Shown piece after piece: positions 27,394 to 36,180 of a stretch of 64,000 nucleotides of DNA. The stretch is from NCBI RefSeq assembly GCF_018739885.1, contig NZ_JADOES010000014.1, positions 1-64,000 on the forward strand. Direction: 5' to 3'. A program made the translations under genes and the position numbers. How positions within the stretch are numbered: position 1 is the first letter of the stretch; every line of letters starts with the position of its first letter. This stretch comes from Leptothoe spongobia TAU-MAC 1115 (GTDB lineage: Bacteria > Cyanobacteriota > Cyanobacteriia > Phormidesmidales > Phormidesmidaceae). The notes below the pieces were generated by a model. The model made no database searches. It worked only from the letters and a program-made list of their open reading frames with translations, and was not told the DNA's origin.

Positions 27394-28344
27394 CTAATGG
27401 GTCCAGGTGGTAAGCTGCTGCTCTTGACCATGGTGGTGAACCACAGGATGGTGCTCGATGGGCTCGATGGAGTGGAAATGGTTGTAATCAATAATGGAGC
27501 GTCCTGTTTCACTGGTCGAAATGATGTCTACAAATTTGTGATCCCAGAAAATTTCGTAAGCATTAAAGGCATGACGGGCATGGATAGTCTGGGACAAGGT
27601 TTCATCTAACCCTGTCAATGTCACAATAATCTCAGCTCGTCGTTCACGCAGGCTTTCTGGGGTTTCTCCATAGAACGGACTATCGCTGGTGAGGTGATGC
27701 ATGGCGGTCCAGGAAAGGCTAAACACTGGGGTATGAGAACGAACCAGTGGTAGGTCGTGGAATCGGCGGATATGTTCGCCTTCTTCTGTGGTTTCATCCC
27801 TGACCAGGGTGACCCATAGCTGCGCTTCTAATATATAGTTACGACGTTCGTTTGCTGTACGAAACATCAGGGTGGGTACACCGTTAAAGGGCGCTATGAC
27901 GGCCACATTACTGTACAGAATACGGGCAGTGGGTAGGGAAAATCGAGCGAATACCAGGCCTGTTGTCACCGCAACAAAAAATAACCCAAAAATCGATTCG
28001 ATCACCACCAGCGAATGGGTATAGTTACTGGTGGGATACATGGCTCCATAGCCGATGGCGGCCATGGTCTGAACGCTGAAGAAGAATAAATCTTGAAAAT
28101 GACCGGGACGAATATTTTCGATCGCATCCGCATCTAAACTATAGGCAATAGCAAATAGACCATTGACCAATAGATAAAACCCACTGACCAGCATAATAAA
28201 CGCAGGCCAGGAAATGGTTAGCAATATATGGTATAGGTCTCCCCAGTAGGAATGGGTAACACCAATCCTCTCAATATTCGGATAGTGCTCCTCACGATAC
28301 AACAGGAACCGTCTCGAGGCACGGCGGAGTCGAGGTTTTAGCAT
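27394..28344 (-). CDS. Inward-rectifier (Kir/KirBac-type) potassium channel
   Basis: A membrane protein with two transmembrane helices (about residues 40-70 and 108-134 from the ATG at 28344) around a pore loop, followed by a C-terminal Kir cytoplasmic domain (about 140-310). It has ERIGVTHSYWGDLYHILL, the amphipathic N-terminal part, as in KirBac channels. The filter reads TMAAIGYG where most relatives have TMATIGYG, so the usual filter threonine is alanine. A frame extends to an ATG at 28428, but the extra 28 residues are not typical of the family, so the later start is preferred. The His-rich C-terminus (EPIEHHPVVHHHGQ) is unusual. Confidence 0.87.
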   Translation of the reverse strand: MLKPRLRRASRRFLLYREEHYPNIERIGVTHSYWGDLYHILLTISWPAFIMLVSGFYLLVNGLFAIAYSLDADAIENIRPGHFQDLFFFSVQTMAAIGYGAMYPTSNYTHSLVVIESIFGLFFVAVTTGLVFARFSLPTARILYSNVAVIAPFNGVPTLMFRTANERRNYILEAQLWVTLVRDETTEEGEHIRRFHDLPLVRSHTPVFSLSWTAMHHLTSDSPFYGETPESLRERRAEIIVTLTGLDETLSQTIHARHAFNAYEIFWDHKFVDIISTSETGRSIIDYNHFHSIEPIEHHPVVHHHGQEQQLTTWTH

Positions 28345-28936
28345 ACGGTCTTGATGGGATAGGACGGTTCGAAGTGAGCCTAGGGACACTGGCATAATAA
28401 AACCTACAGCTAGATAGGCTAAACCCATGGCATAGGGCAGCGTCAGAGAACGTCCTATGTCGTAGTTTGGGCGATACAGTTTGACCCTATTTGCTGTAAG
28501 AGTTCCATCCTGAACCTAGACTTTAGACATTCAGTTTGGAACTACTGAGACTCTACGGGCAAGCACTTAAGCCACTCAAGATATCTCAAACCGGAAGGTG
28601 TTACAAATTTTCACGCTTTGTTTTTGCTTATTGTAGCTAAAAGCGATTGCTTTCCCAGCGTTCCATTTAAGAGAGGAAGTCCACTGTTTAACATTAGACG
28701 TGGCTACAAACGGCTGAATTTTCAAAAAGACAACGCTGAGATTGGAGCTTCCTCACGCTAGCTTTATATAAGGGATGTTTTTTACTTAATTATGTCTGCT
28801 GCTATTGACGAAGGCTGATATTCCCTAGACGGATGATTTAATAGAAATATTGGACATATTAGACAAAAACTGGTCGTAATTCCACTGAGCCAGAATGTTG
28901 TATTTGTTAGACATGATCACATTAGGACAGCAGGAC
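28345..28936. other. Divergent intergenic region
   Basis: Lies between the Kir channel and a secreted peptidoglycan-binding protein. Apart from a possible N-terminal extension of the channel gene up to 28428, no gene, RNA or clear repeat is visible; promoters for both genes must be here. Confidence 0.4.
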
Positions 28937-29833
28937 ATGAGCATTTCGGGGTTATTTGCCACTACTCGCCATACCGCTAGGTTCAGTGTCAAGCTGTTTT
29001 TGGGTGTCTGGCTATTGGGCGCGCCTGCCATGGCACAGACTCCCAGCCAATTTGAGTCACCAATTCTAATGGCTCAGCGTCAAACGATTCTCAGAGAAGG
29101 TGATCGAGGAGCCGCAGTTAGAGAGTTGCAGCAAAGTTTGGACAGCAACGGATTATTTCCTGCCGCGATCGACGGTGTTTATGGTTCGGAAACTACCCGT
29201 GCAGTGCGCCAGTTTCAACGCATTCGTGGGCTTGAGGTGACTGGTATTGCCGATGATGACACATTAGATGAGCTAGGTGTTGATTTAGATCGGCTAACAG
29301 TAGGTCTATCCCACCCCGAGCATGGGTTTATCAGTGGAGATCGTGTCACCCCCGATTCGAGCTCAGAAGATGTACGTACATTGCAGCAAGTATTAAGGAT
29401 GTTTGGTTTCGATCTAGATACCGATGGTATTTATGGAGGGCAAACAGAACAGGCTGTCAGGGCCTATGAGCGAACTGCGGGACTCTCGGTTGATGGCATT
29501 GCTGATCGCACTACATTGCTCGATATGGGATTTAGCACTGATAGTCGCAATTTTCGCGATGACCGTAGAACAAACTCTAGGGATAGGAGCAGACGGTCTC
29601 CAAGCGATGGTGTTGGCAGCAGTCGGTCTTCCTATGGGCGTTACGTCGCCGCTATCATTGCTGGTCCCTCCGAACTGAGTAATGTCCGTCAAGACTTCCC
29701 CAATGCAACGGTAGAAAGAAATAACCAGGGTGAATATATCAGCATTGGCCGCTTTGTAGAGCATGAGGATGCAGATGACTGGGCTGATTTTGCTAGTGAT
29801 CTTGGCTATGAAGCACGGGTACTGAGAGATTAA
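28937..29833 (+). CDS. Secreted protein with two peptidoglycan-binding domains
   Basis: A 298-residue exported protein. Residues 1-34 form a signal peptide (FSVKLFLGVWLLGAPAMAQ). Two PG_binding_1 domains follow: about 55-115 (REGDRGAAVRELQQSL, DGVYGSETTRAVRQFQ) and about 135-195 (SEDVRTLQQVLRMFG, DGIYGGQTEQAVRAYE). After an Arg/Ser-rich linker, a C-terminal module of about 65 residues (YVAAIIAGPSELSNV...YEARVL) resembles SPOR-like folds and recurs in the next gene. An in-frame ATG at 28895 exists, but 28937 gives a clean signal peptide and has an AGGAC-type site upstream. Likely periplasmic, cell-wall associated. Confidence 0.82.
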   Translation: MSISGLFATTRHTARFSVKLFLGVWLLGAPAMAQTPSQFESPILMAQRQTILREGDRGAAVRELQQSLDSNGLFPAAIDGVYGSETTRAVRQFQRIRGLEVTGIADDDTLDELGVDLDRLTVGLSHPEHGFISGDRVTPDSSSEDVRTLQQVLRMFGFDLDTDGIYGGQTEQAVRAYERTAGLSVDGIADRTTLLDMGFSTDSRNFRDDRRTNSRDRSRRSPSDGVGSSRSSYGRYVAAIIAGPSELSNVRQDFPNATVERNNQGEYISIGRFVEHEDADDWADFASDLGYEARVLRD

Positions 29834-29913
29834 ATTTTAGGTATTTCCACTTTAGTCAGTACATTTTGTCAATCATTCGCTAATATATACGCCATCCAGC
29901 TGAGTCGGTATAT

Positions 29914-29986
29914 AAACCTTGTCCACGTCCAGAACTGGAGTTTTTCCGTAGAAGAAGCTACAGGTTTCAACTTGGACGTGGTTTAT
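29914..29986. repeat. 73-bp dispersed palindromic element, copy 1
   Basis: Starts AAACCTTGTCCACGTCCAGA and ends TTGGACGTGGTTTAT. The arms CCACGTCCA and TGGACGTGG pair perfectly, with an inner GTAG/CTAC pairing. A copy of identical length lies at 33819-33891 and differs in only a few bases. Confidence 0.92.
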
Positions 29987-30084
29987 GTGTATCCGACGTA
30001 GCGGGACTGTATACCCTCTAGCTGAGCCGCCGAAATTATTGCGCTGAGTTAGAACCTGTCAGCGTTATCTCAGGGAATTTTGTC

Positions 30085-30687
30085 ATGTCTAAGTTACTGA
30101 CGGCTGCTGTTGTGGGGAGCATTCTGGCTTTGGTCGGGCTATCTAGCCATGCACAGACCCTATTACCACCACCACCGCCGCCGTTACCTAGCCCCAGTGG
30201 ATTTGCGGGTCCCCCTGGCACCGGTCGATCTCTGGTTCCTGGTGACTCAGGGATTGACGTAGAAGCATTGCAGTTAGCCCTGGATCGCAATGGGTTTAAC
30301 CCAGGTCCTATCGATGGGGCCTATGGACCGATGACCAGTAATGCTGTCAGTCAGTTTCAGCAGGTGTATGACTTACCGGTCACTGGCGTAGCGGGGCCAG
30401 CAACTCTGGATATTTTGGGTATAGAGGAAGCCACTAATGATATAGAAGTCGTTGTTAACGATAGAGATTTTACGCTAGATGATGATCGGCCTTATGTGGC
30501 TGCTATCACGGGTTCCACCCGTAAGTTAGGGCAGGTGCAGCGCTCTTTGGGCGGTGCCACGCTGGATTCGGCCCGCCAAGGTAATTTTATTAACATTGGT
30601 AGCTATAGCAGTCGTTCAGCTGCTGCGGAACGAGTACGAGAAGCTCGTCGATTGGGATTTGATGCTCGCACGTTATATCGACCTTGA
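30085..30687 (+). CDS. Secreted protein with one peptidoglycan-binding domain
   Basis: A 200-residue protein with a signal peptide (about 1-23, AVVGSILALVGLSSHAQ). A Pro-rich stretch (LLPPPPPPLPSPSG), one PG_binding_1 domain (about 50-112, SGIDVEALQLALDRNG, DGAYGPMTSNAVSQFQ) and a C-terminal module (YVAAITGSTRKLGQV...FDARTLYRP) follow. The last module matches that of the upstream gene, so the two are paralogs differing in the number of peptidoglycan-binding domains. ATG 30085 follows a CAGGGA site. Confidence 0.82.
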   Translation: MSKLLTAAVVGSILALVGLSSHAQTLLPPPPPPLPSPSGFAGPPGTGRSLVPGDSGIDVEALQLALDRNGFNPGPIDGAYGPMTSNAVSQFQQVYDLPVTGVAGPATLDILGIEEATNDIEVVVNDRDFTLDDDRPYVAAITGSTRKLGQVQRSLGGATLDSARQGNFINIGSYSSRSAAAERVREARRLGFDARTLYRP

Positions 30688-30709
30688 TGGGCTAGGTATA
30701 ACGTGCGAG
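30665..30709. terminator. Hairpin at the end of convergent genes
   Basis: CTCGCACGTTATA (30665-30677) pairs with TATAACGTGCGAG (30697-30709); the left arm is inside the last codons of the peptidoglycan-binding gene. It could end transcription of both convergent genes. Confidence 0.6.
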
Positions 30710-30717
30710 GCATTTAA

Positions 30718-33270
30718 TTAGCTAGCAATGCCTAAGGCTTGACCCAAATTAGGTATTGCTTCGCAGTGTTGAGTGTAGTGGTAATACACTTCTTGAGCCC
30801 GTTCTAAATTGAGGTTGAGGCCTAAATTGATACCCAGGTTAATCAAACGCTTAATCCCTTGGATGGCCACGGGGTTAACATGCATAATGCAGTCTAGGCG
30901 AGTGGCATTGGGTTCACTTTGTAGTGTTTGACGCAAGGCTTGTAAAATCAGACCTTCTAGCAATGGTTTGGCTGTCGGTATGGTGAGATGGCAGTGGAGG
31001 TGGTTGGCCTCGATGGCGATGCCCTCCAATTCCCCTAAATAACCTGTACTAATGGCCACAATGTTTTCATCAATGTCGCTGAGGTCTTGTTCAAGCTGTC
31101 GTAAAACATCAATGGCACGGTGACTGAGGGTAATCTCAGCAGCGACCTGTAGCTCACGAGGCACATCCATGCGATCGCGATGGAAAGCCATCAGGACGCC
31201 ATAATTTTCCCGATAGATTTGGGTGTATAGCTGATTTAGCTGATGCAGTGTATTTTGGCTGAGCAACTGCATGATGTGCTGCCGTTCTTCACTAAACAAC
31301 TGCTGCAGATTAAAGGTGTGTTCTCCAAACTGAGTTTGGATGGCGGCAATGGTTTGGACGACGCTACCCTGAGCAAAGATTTTCAGGACGGCGTCTTTGG
31401 CTCGTGCATAGGCCAGCCGATTTTTAAAGGGGCGAATGCCGCAGAGAAATTCCTGTCCGCCTAAATGGCAAACGGCAAAGGTATAACTAGCCTTTGCCTG
31501 GGTGATTTCTGACACGATACTGACTTGTCCCAGGGCGAGGGTAAGTGCCCCCATGGTTTGTTTTTGATAATCCTGGTGAGTAAGTGTATGACAATACAGA
31601 CGCTGTTCCCGATGGTACGTGTGGAAAACCGAGGACATGGCATAGTGGGCCACCACCTGTTCTGCACTGATGCGGGTGGGTTGGACCTGGGCTCGATAGA
31701 TCCCAGCACCGTCCTTAAACTGAGGGACATTGCTGGGAGCCAGGGCTAGCTTTTCGATAAAGTCTGCTTCTAGGGATTCGCCTTCTCCACAGATTTGTTC
31801 TGCTAGCTCTATGGCCCGAGCGGCATAGCGCAAAATCTGGGTGCCTTCGGGGCGAGAGATTTCTTCAAAGAACCAACCACAGCTGGTGTACATCAGCATG
31901 GCATGGCGCTGCATCTCTAAGAGACAGAGGGCATCCGTGCGTTCAATCTGGGTCAGTTCGTGATGCTGGTGTTGGTTAAAGAATTGCTCAATGGTGAGGG
32001 GGGTGCGATCGCATACCACATTGATATAGCTATCGCGCGCGGCCCAAACATCTTTGAACAGTTCCTCACCGGTAATTTCATAGATTTCAATCAGTTCATC
32101 CCGCAGCCAATCAAGGGCCTGACGCAGGGGAGCCCGCCACTGTTGGTGCCACTCGCCACCGCCACCGCAGCCACAGTCATTTTTCCAGCGCTCAACACCG
32201 TGGGAGCAGCTCCAAGCGGTAACCGGCTTGAGTTCAAGTTCCCATGTGGGAGGAAATAGACTGAGATAGCGAGCATAGCTAATCACCTGCCAGCCCCGAT
32301 CGATAAACTCGTGCTGAAGGGCATAGGCCAGGGCCTTTTCGGCACCGCCGCGATGGTGGCCAAAGGTTTCCCCATCGGTGGCTACCGAAATCAGCTGAGC
32401 TTCGTTGTGATCACCGCGAATGGCCAGGCCGATGCGATCGGCAAAGGACTGGGACGACTGGAGAATGTCGCTAAAGCCCATGTCACCAGAAATCGGCCCG
32501 TCATATACGAAAATATCGATATAGTTTTGCCCTGTCGGTAAACCGGGGACATAACATCGGTAGGGACGGGTGGGATCGATTTGACCACCGCCCACTTCAT
32601 GCCAGTCGGAATACTCCGGCGATATCTGACGACAGCGTTGCACCTGGGAAGGAGCGACGATGGTGAACTTGATCCCTTCCTGGATTAATACTCGCAGCGT
32701 ATCTTGATCAATGGCAGTTTCTGCTAGCCACATCCCCTCGGGATCACGATGGAATCGCTTCCGAAAATCGGCAATGCCCCAGCGTACTTGCGTGCGTTTG
32801 TCCCGCTCATTGGCTAAGGGCAAAATGATGTGGTTGTATACCTGGGCTATGGCATTACCGTGACCATTGTTGCGATCGCAGCTACGCTTATCAGCATCTA
32901 AAATCCGTCGATAGGTCTCAATATCATGACGTGCCAGCCAACTCATCAATGTTGGCCCGATATTGAAACTAATAAATTCGTAATTGTTGACGATTTTGAG
33001 TACCTGACCCTGATGATCCAGGATGCGGGCAAATGCATTAGGACGATAAGATTCCTGCAGAATCCGTTCATTCCAATCATGGAAGGGGGCCGCACCGGGC
33101 TGCCGCTCCACGGCTTCTAGGGAAGGATTCTCTCGTGGGGGCTGATAAAAGTGCCCGTGAACACATACATATACTTCGGACGAAGGTACATTCGAGGACT
33201 GCACCTCAGCCAACGGCTTCAGCTCTTGAGAGTCAGAGACTGAGGCCGTCACAAAATGGGAATTAACCAT
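30718..33270 (-). CDS. GH57-family glycoside hydrolase (DUF3536 type)
   Basis: An 850-residue GH57 enzyme acting on alpha-glucans. The family start CVHGHFYQPPRE (about 35-46), the RDPEGMWLAETAID segment with the probable nucleophile Glu, and ATDGETFGHH with the probable acid/base Asp are all present. The long C-terminal half has the DUF3536 pattern. A Cys/Gly-rich CGCGGGGEWH is typical of this subgroup. The start could be GTG 33282 or ATG 33270; ATG is chosen. With glgP elsewhere in the window it belongs to glycogen metabolism, probably as an amylase or glucanotransferase; the exact reaction is not settled. Confidence 0.88.
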   Translation of the reverse strand: MVNSHFVTASVSDSQELKPLAEVQSSNVPSSEVYVCVHGHFYQPPRENPSLEAVERQPGAAPFHDWNERILQESYRPNAFARILDHQGQVLKIVNNYEFISFNIGPTLMSWLARHDIETYRRILDADKRSCDRNNGHGNAIAQVYNHIILPLANERDKRTQVRWGIADFRKRFHRDPEGMWLAETAIDQDTLRVLIQEGIKFTIVAPSQVQRCRQISPEYSDWHEVGGGQIDPTRPYRCYVPGLPTGQNYIDIFVYDGPISGDMGFSDILQSSQSFADRIGLAIRGDHNEAQLISVATDGETFGHHRGGAEKALAYALQHEFIDRGWQVISYARYLSLFPPTWELELKPVTAWSCSHGVERWKNDCGCGGGGEWHQQWRAPLRQALDWLRDELIEIYEITGEELFKDVWAARDSYINVVCDRTPLTIEQFFNQHQHHELTQIERTDALCLLEMQRHAMLMYTSCGWFFEEISRPEGTQILRYAARAIELAEQICGEGESLEADFIEKLALAPSNVPQFKDGAGIYRAQVQPTRISAEQVVAHYAMSSVFHTYHREQRLYCHTLTHQDYQKQTMGALTLALGQVSIVSEITQAKASYTFAVCHLGGQEFLCGIRPFKNRLAYARAKDAVLKIFAQGSVVQTIAAIQTQFGEHTFNLQQLFSEERQHIMQLLSQNTLHQLNQLYTQIYRENYGVLMAFHRDRMDVPRELQVAAEITLSHRAIDVLRQLEQDLSDIDENIVAISTGYLGELEGIAIEANHLHCHLTIPTAKPLLEGLILQALRQTLQSEPNATRLDCIMHVNPVAIQGIKRLINLGINLGLNLNLERAQEVYYHYTQHCEAIPNLGQALGIAS

Positions 33271-33818
33271 GTTATGTGACACTGCACTATAGGAAAGATC
33301 TAAAGAGAGAACGGCGATACTCTGCCACTGGAACTCACCATATCCGTAGTGGGTTTAGAGTTAGGCGTTTAACTTGCAATACCTAATCATCTGGAGTAAT
33401 CGCTCGCTGCGATATCAGGAGCCGAGCGTTGTTCAATGTTACTCTAACGGACTTAGGATTTCTTATCCAGAGACGTTATGTTTCTCAAGGCAGTGTTACT
33501 TTAAGCAATATTCTCGATCCTTATACTTATTATTTTTTTCTCTTGTTAGTTCTGGTGTTACGAGGAAAGTGCCTGATATGAATTGGTTAGAGGCGTTTTG
33601 GGAGTGGTGATTCTAAATTAGAAGAAAGGGTAAAGAAAACACCAGGAAGAGAAGAGAAAAAGCTATTCGTAAGCACTGCATTTTGGCTGTGGTAACCCCA
33701 TCTGTGTTTAAGAATGAAGAGCGGGGATCGCACCTGGAAGAGGGTTCTCTTGATTAATGTCAGTCTGGAAGCCTGGATGCTCAAAAGCAACGATTAAGCA
33801 TCCAGGCCACAGTGTTTT
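33271..33818. other. Intergenic region without a clear gene
   Basis: Short frames in this interval have no family resemblance and unlikely composition. It should contain the promoter of the GH57 gene. Nothing else is seen before the 73-bp repeat. Confidence 0.4.
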
Positions 33819-33891
33819 AAACCTTGTCCACGTCCAGAACTGGGGTTTTTCCGTAGAGGAAACTACAGGTTTCAACTTGGACGTGGTTTAT
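33819..33891. repeat. 73-bp dispersed palindromic element, copy 2
   Basis: Second copy of the element at 29914-29986, same length and direction, changed at a handful of bases (for example CTGGGG for CTGGAG). It stands just beyond the stop of the Nif11 gene. Confidence 0.92.
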
Positions 33892-33911
33892 CTCAAGATT
33901 TCAAGGTCAAC

Positions 33912-34298
33912 CTAAGATAAGGTCACACCCAAATAGGTTTTGGATAGGTAGTTGGCCAGACGCTTAACGTTATTATTGACGGCTGGGCGAACGCTTTCTC
34001 CGGGGGCAATGCCCAGGAGATTGGCAAAGGCTGCATCAGAAATGGTGCCATTTTGATGTTGCTTGAAAGCATCCACAACTGATAAAAGTTCGTCATTAGA
34101 AAACTGATAGCCCATAGATGCAGCCAATTCAGTTATTTTTGGGGCGCGTTGGCTGATCGCTAGAGACTCTTCGGGATCAAGGTTGACGCTGGAACTAATG
34201 TCGCCATCACCACAGCCAAGCAGCTGCTCAAGCTGCTGCTGTAGAGCATTATTGTCAGCGGTTTTCTGCATAAACTGCAGAACGGTTTGAGTAGTCAT
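33912..34298 (-). CDS. Nif11-domain protein
   Basis: A 128-residue protein with an N-terminal Nif11-like domain (about 5-78): VLQFMQKTADNNALQQQLEQ, then ITELAASMGYQFSNDEL, the typical Gly-Tyr-x-Phe-Thr/Ser--Glu-Leu signature. Nif11 domains occur in nitrogen-fixation-linked proteins and as leader regions of ribosomal peptide natural products. The C-terminal part (GIAPGESVRPAVNNNVKRL...GVTLS) has no Cys cluster and no Gly-Gly cleavage site, so a natural-product precursor is not strongly supported. No modifying enzyme lies nearby. Function unknown. Confidence 0.65.
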   Translation of the reverse strand: MTTQTVLQFMQKTADNNALQQQLEQLLGCGDGDISSSVNLDPEESLAISQRAPKITELAASMGYQFSNDELLSVVDAFKQHQNGTISDAAFANLLGIAPGESVRPAVNNNVKRLANYLSKTYLGVTLS

Positions 34299-34469
34299 GG
34301 GTAGTCTCAGGGTAGGTTGTTAACATGTGTGCAATTGAAAAGACCATAACGAGTCGTTACTCTAAGGGGCTTTTCATATCCTTAGCTATAACAATTCTGG
34401 CCCTAAGCGAACGTTAACAAAAACAGAAATTTTAACTAAAAACAAAAACAGGAATTTTAATTAGAAGTT

Positions 34470-34577
34470 TTAACGACCACCGCCGGAACGAGTCCGACTA
34501 GGCTTGCCAGTAGGCGCAGGGGTATAACGATGACGATTGCGACGCTTTTGACGCTTGTTGGGATCAAGGTAAGCCAT
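34470..34577 (-). CDS. Very short basic protein, 35 residues
   Basis: ATG at 34577 opens a 35-codon frame rich in Arg and Lys (MAYLDPNKRQKRRNRHRYTP at the start, ending SRTRSGGGR). A fair ribosome-binding site (AAAAGGACAT) lies upstream. The composition is like RNA-binding or ribosome-associated tails. It is too short for ordinary gene finders. No family is recognised with certainty; the good start signal and biased composition are the main support. Confidence 0.5.
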   Translation of the reverse strand: MAYLDPNKRQKRRNRHRYTPAPTGKPSRTRSGGGR

Positions 34578-34893
34578 AGTGAGGATGTCCTTTTGCGAAT
34601 GTTGCGGAAAGCAAACTAGAAGAAACGTTTATTTTCTTTCCATATTGATTCCTTCAAATACCCCGTTCGAATTTCCGCACATTTCTAATCACAGGATGCC
34701 TCAATTCAAGGATTTCGATAGTATTTAAGTACTATATTCATGGGGATCGTAATTTATAAATTGCGGTCTATTAGCGGGCTGATTGGCCCTGTAGAATGTG
34801 ATGGGTTCCGTTGCTGCTGTTGGATGTTTTGCTTGATCCCACTAGCTGAGCGGCTAACTATAATTAGAAAAATAAGACCCTATAAACGATGTC
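34578..34893. other. Divergent intergenic region
   Basis: AT-rich 316-bp stretch between the short basic gene and a HEAT-repeat gene transcribed in the opposite direction. No RNA gene or repeat was recognised. Confidence 0.4.
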
Positions 34894-35577
34894 ATGCTCG
34901 ATCTCGCCGTCCTTGCTAAGAAACTCACAACCGGCGACCTCAAAGATAAGAAGCTGTCACTGGCTGCTTTGCGCGATGTACCTGGGCCAGATGCGCTAGA
35001 GCTGATCAAGTTAGTGCTCGATGATGACAATCAGCAGGTACGTTCGATGGCGATTTTTGCCTTGGGCATCAAGCAAACAGCAGAAAGTTTCCCGCTATTG
35101 GTCAAGATTTTAGAGGCTGATCCAGATTATGGGATTCGAGCAGATGCGGCAGGAGCCTTAGGGTATTTGGAAGACCCGCGCGCGTTTGAGCCGCTGATTC
35201 GCTCGTTTTATGAGGATACGGATTGGCTGGTGCGTTTTAGTGCGGCGGTATCCCTGGGTAATCTCAAAGATCCCCGTGCCCATGATGCACTGATTCAGGC
35301 GCTACACAGTCCAGAGGTAATTTTGCAGCAGGCGGCCATTGCTGCCTTTGGTGAAATTGGTGATGTGAGTGCCGTTGATGAAATCTTGGCATTTGCCCAG
35401 TCTGAAGATTGGCTGGTACGGCAGCGTTTAGCAGAAGCCCTAGGTAATATGCCTAGTAAAAAAGGATCATCGGCTCTGCGATATTTAGCCAAAGATAGTC
35501 ATCCTCAAGTTTCAGAGGCCGCACAAATTTCGTTGGATCGTTTGGAAAAAGACTCTGTGATGTCAGAGAATAAATAA
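34894..35577 (+). CDS. HEAT-repeat protein of the CpcE/NblB-like family
   Basis: A 227-residue all-helical protein with about six HEAT repeats, for example QQVRSMAIFALGIKQTA, YGIRADAAGALGYLEDPRA, WLVRFSAAVSLGNLKDPRA and WLVRQRLAEALGNMPS. Members include bilin lyases of the CpcE type and NblB, which takes part in phycobilisome degradation. The repeats with the W-LVR pattern resemble NblB-like proteins, but a particular function cannot be assigned. It lies outside the phycoerythrin island. Confidence 0.65.
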   Translation: MLDLAVLAKKLTTGDLKDKKLSLAALRDVPGPDALELIKLVLDDDNQQVRSMAIFALGIKQTAESFPLLVKILEADPDYGIRADAAGALGYLEDPRAFEPLIRSFYEDTDWLVRFSAAVSLGNLKDPRAHDALIQALHSPEVILQQAAIAAFGEIGDVSAVDEILAFAQSEDWLVRQRLAEALGNMPSKKGSSALRYLAKDSHPQVSEAAQISLDRLEKDSVMSENK

Positions 35578-35694
35578 ACCTGAAGTGCATTTTCCCTCAC
35601 AGTCTAGGATGTTGGCAAACTTGATAGTCGCTCCGATTGATTTCAAGGGACACTATACATTTGGTCTTTTTAGATGAACATACTGAAGCAAGAT

Positions 35695-36180
35695 TTACTC
35701 ATCTGCCAGTTTTAGTGCTTTTAATAGGACGTCCGTACTGATGCGAAACCCAACATTAACCAGCTTTTCGTATTCATCACGGGCAGAGGATATGTAGCCC
35801 TCGCGCTTTGCCATGGCAATAATACTCACAGTACCCCGTACTGATAATCCTAGAATGGCAGCGGCTTTGCGGGCAGCTCTATCGTCGATAATTGCTTCGA
35901 AATCTGGATGTGTGATCAGCCAGGACATAACGTGGCTTTCGCCCATGCCCAGGTCCCAACTGGCGACTTGGGGGGCAATACGGTCAACTAGCTTGATATA
36001 TTTCTGCCCTTCATTGCGAATCCAGTTTACGGCAGGGTCGTTGTAGCCACCATTTTGGATTTCATCAGCTACGCCCTGCGGAATAACCAGCTCATCGCAG
36101 AGTTGGATGAGTAAATCAACCCGACCGATTTTGGTCAGGGTAATGATGGGAGATGCATTGACAGCCCAGCGTCTAGTCAC
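35695..36180 (-). CDS. DUF3368 PIN-like toxin
   Basis: A 161-residue PIN-like protein. VNASPIITLTKIGRVDLL at the start contains the first acidic/Asn-Ser position of the family. Glu in LGMGESHVMSW, and Asp-Asp in IIDDRAARKAAAILG, are the remaining catalytic positions, typical of DUF3368 toxins that likely cleave RNA. GTG start at 36180 overlaps the upstream antitoxin gene by 8 bp, implying translational coupling. Confidence 0.8.
   Translation of the reverse strand: MTRRWAVNASPIITLTKIGRVDLLIQLCDELVIPQGVADEIQNGGYNDPAVNWIRNEGQKYIKLVDRIAPQVASWDLGMGESHVMSWLITHPDFEAIIDDRAARKAAAILGLSVRGTVSIIAMAKREGYISSARDEYEKLVNVGFRISTDVLLKALKLADE

Noticed and set aside
33374..33610. 78-codon frame upstream of the GH57 gene
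   Set aside because: Composition rich in Tyr, Ser, Cys with no recognisable family or ribosome-binding site; most likely chance.
29914..33891. Integron attC sites for the 73-bp elements
   Set aside because: The required core triplets (RYYYAAC ... GTTRRRY) are not present at the ends and no integrase was found.
33912..34298. Ribosomal natural-product precursor (Nif11 leader peptide)
   Set aside because: No Gly-Gly cleavage site, no Cys/Ser/Thr-rich core and no modification or transport gene nearby.
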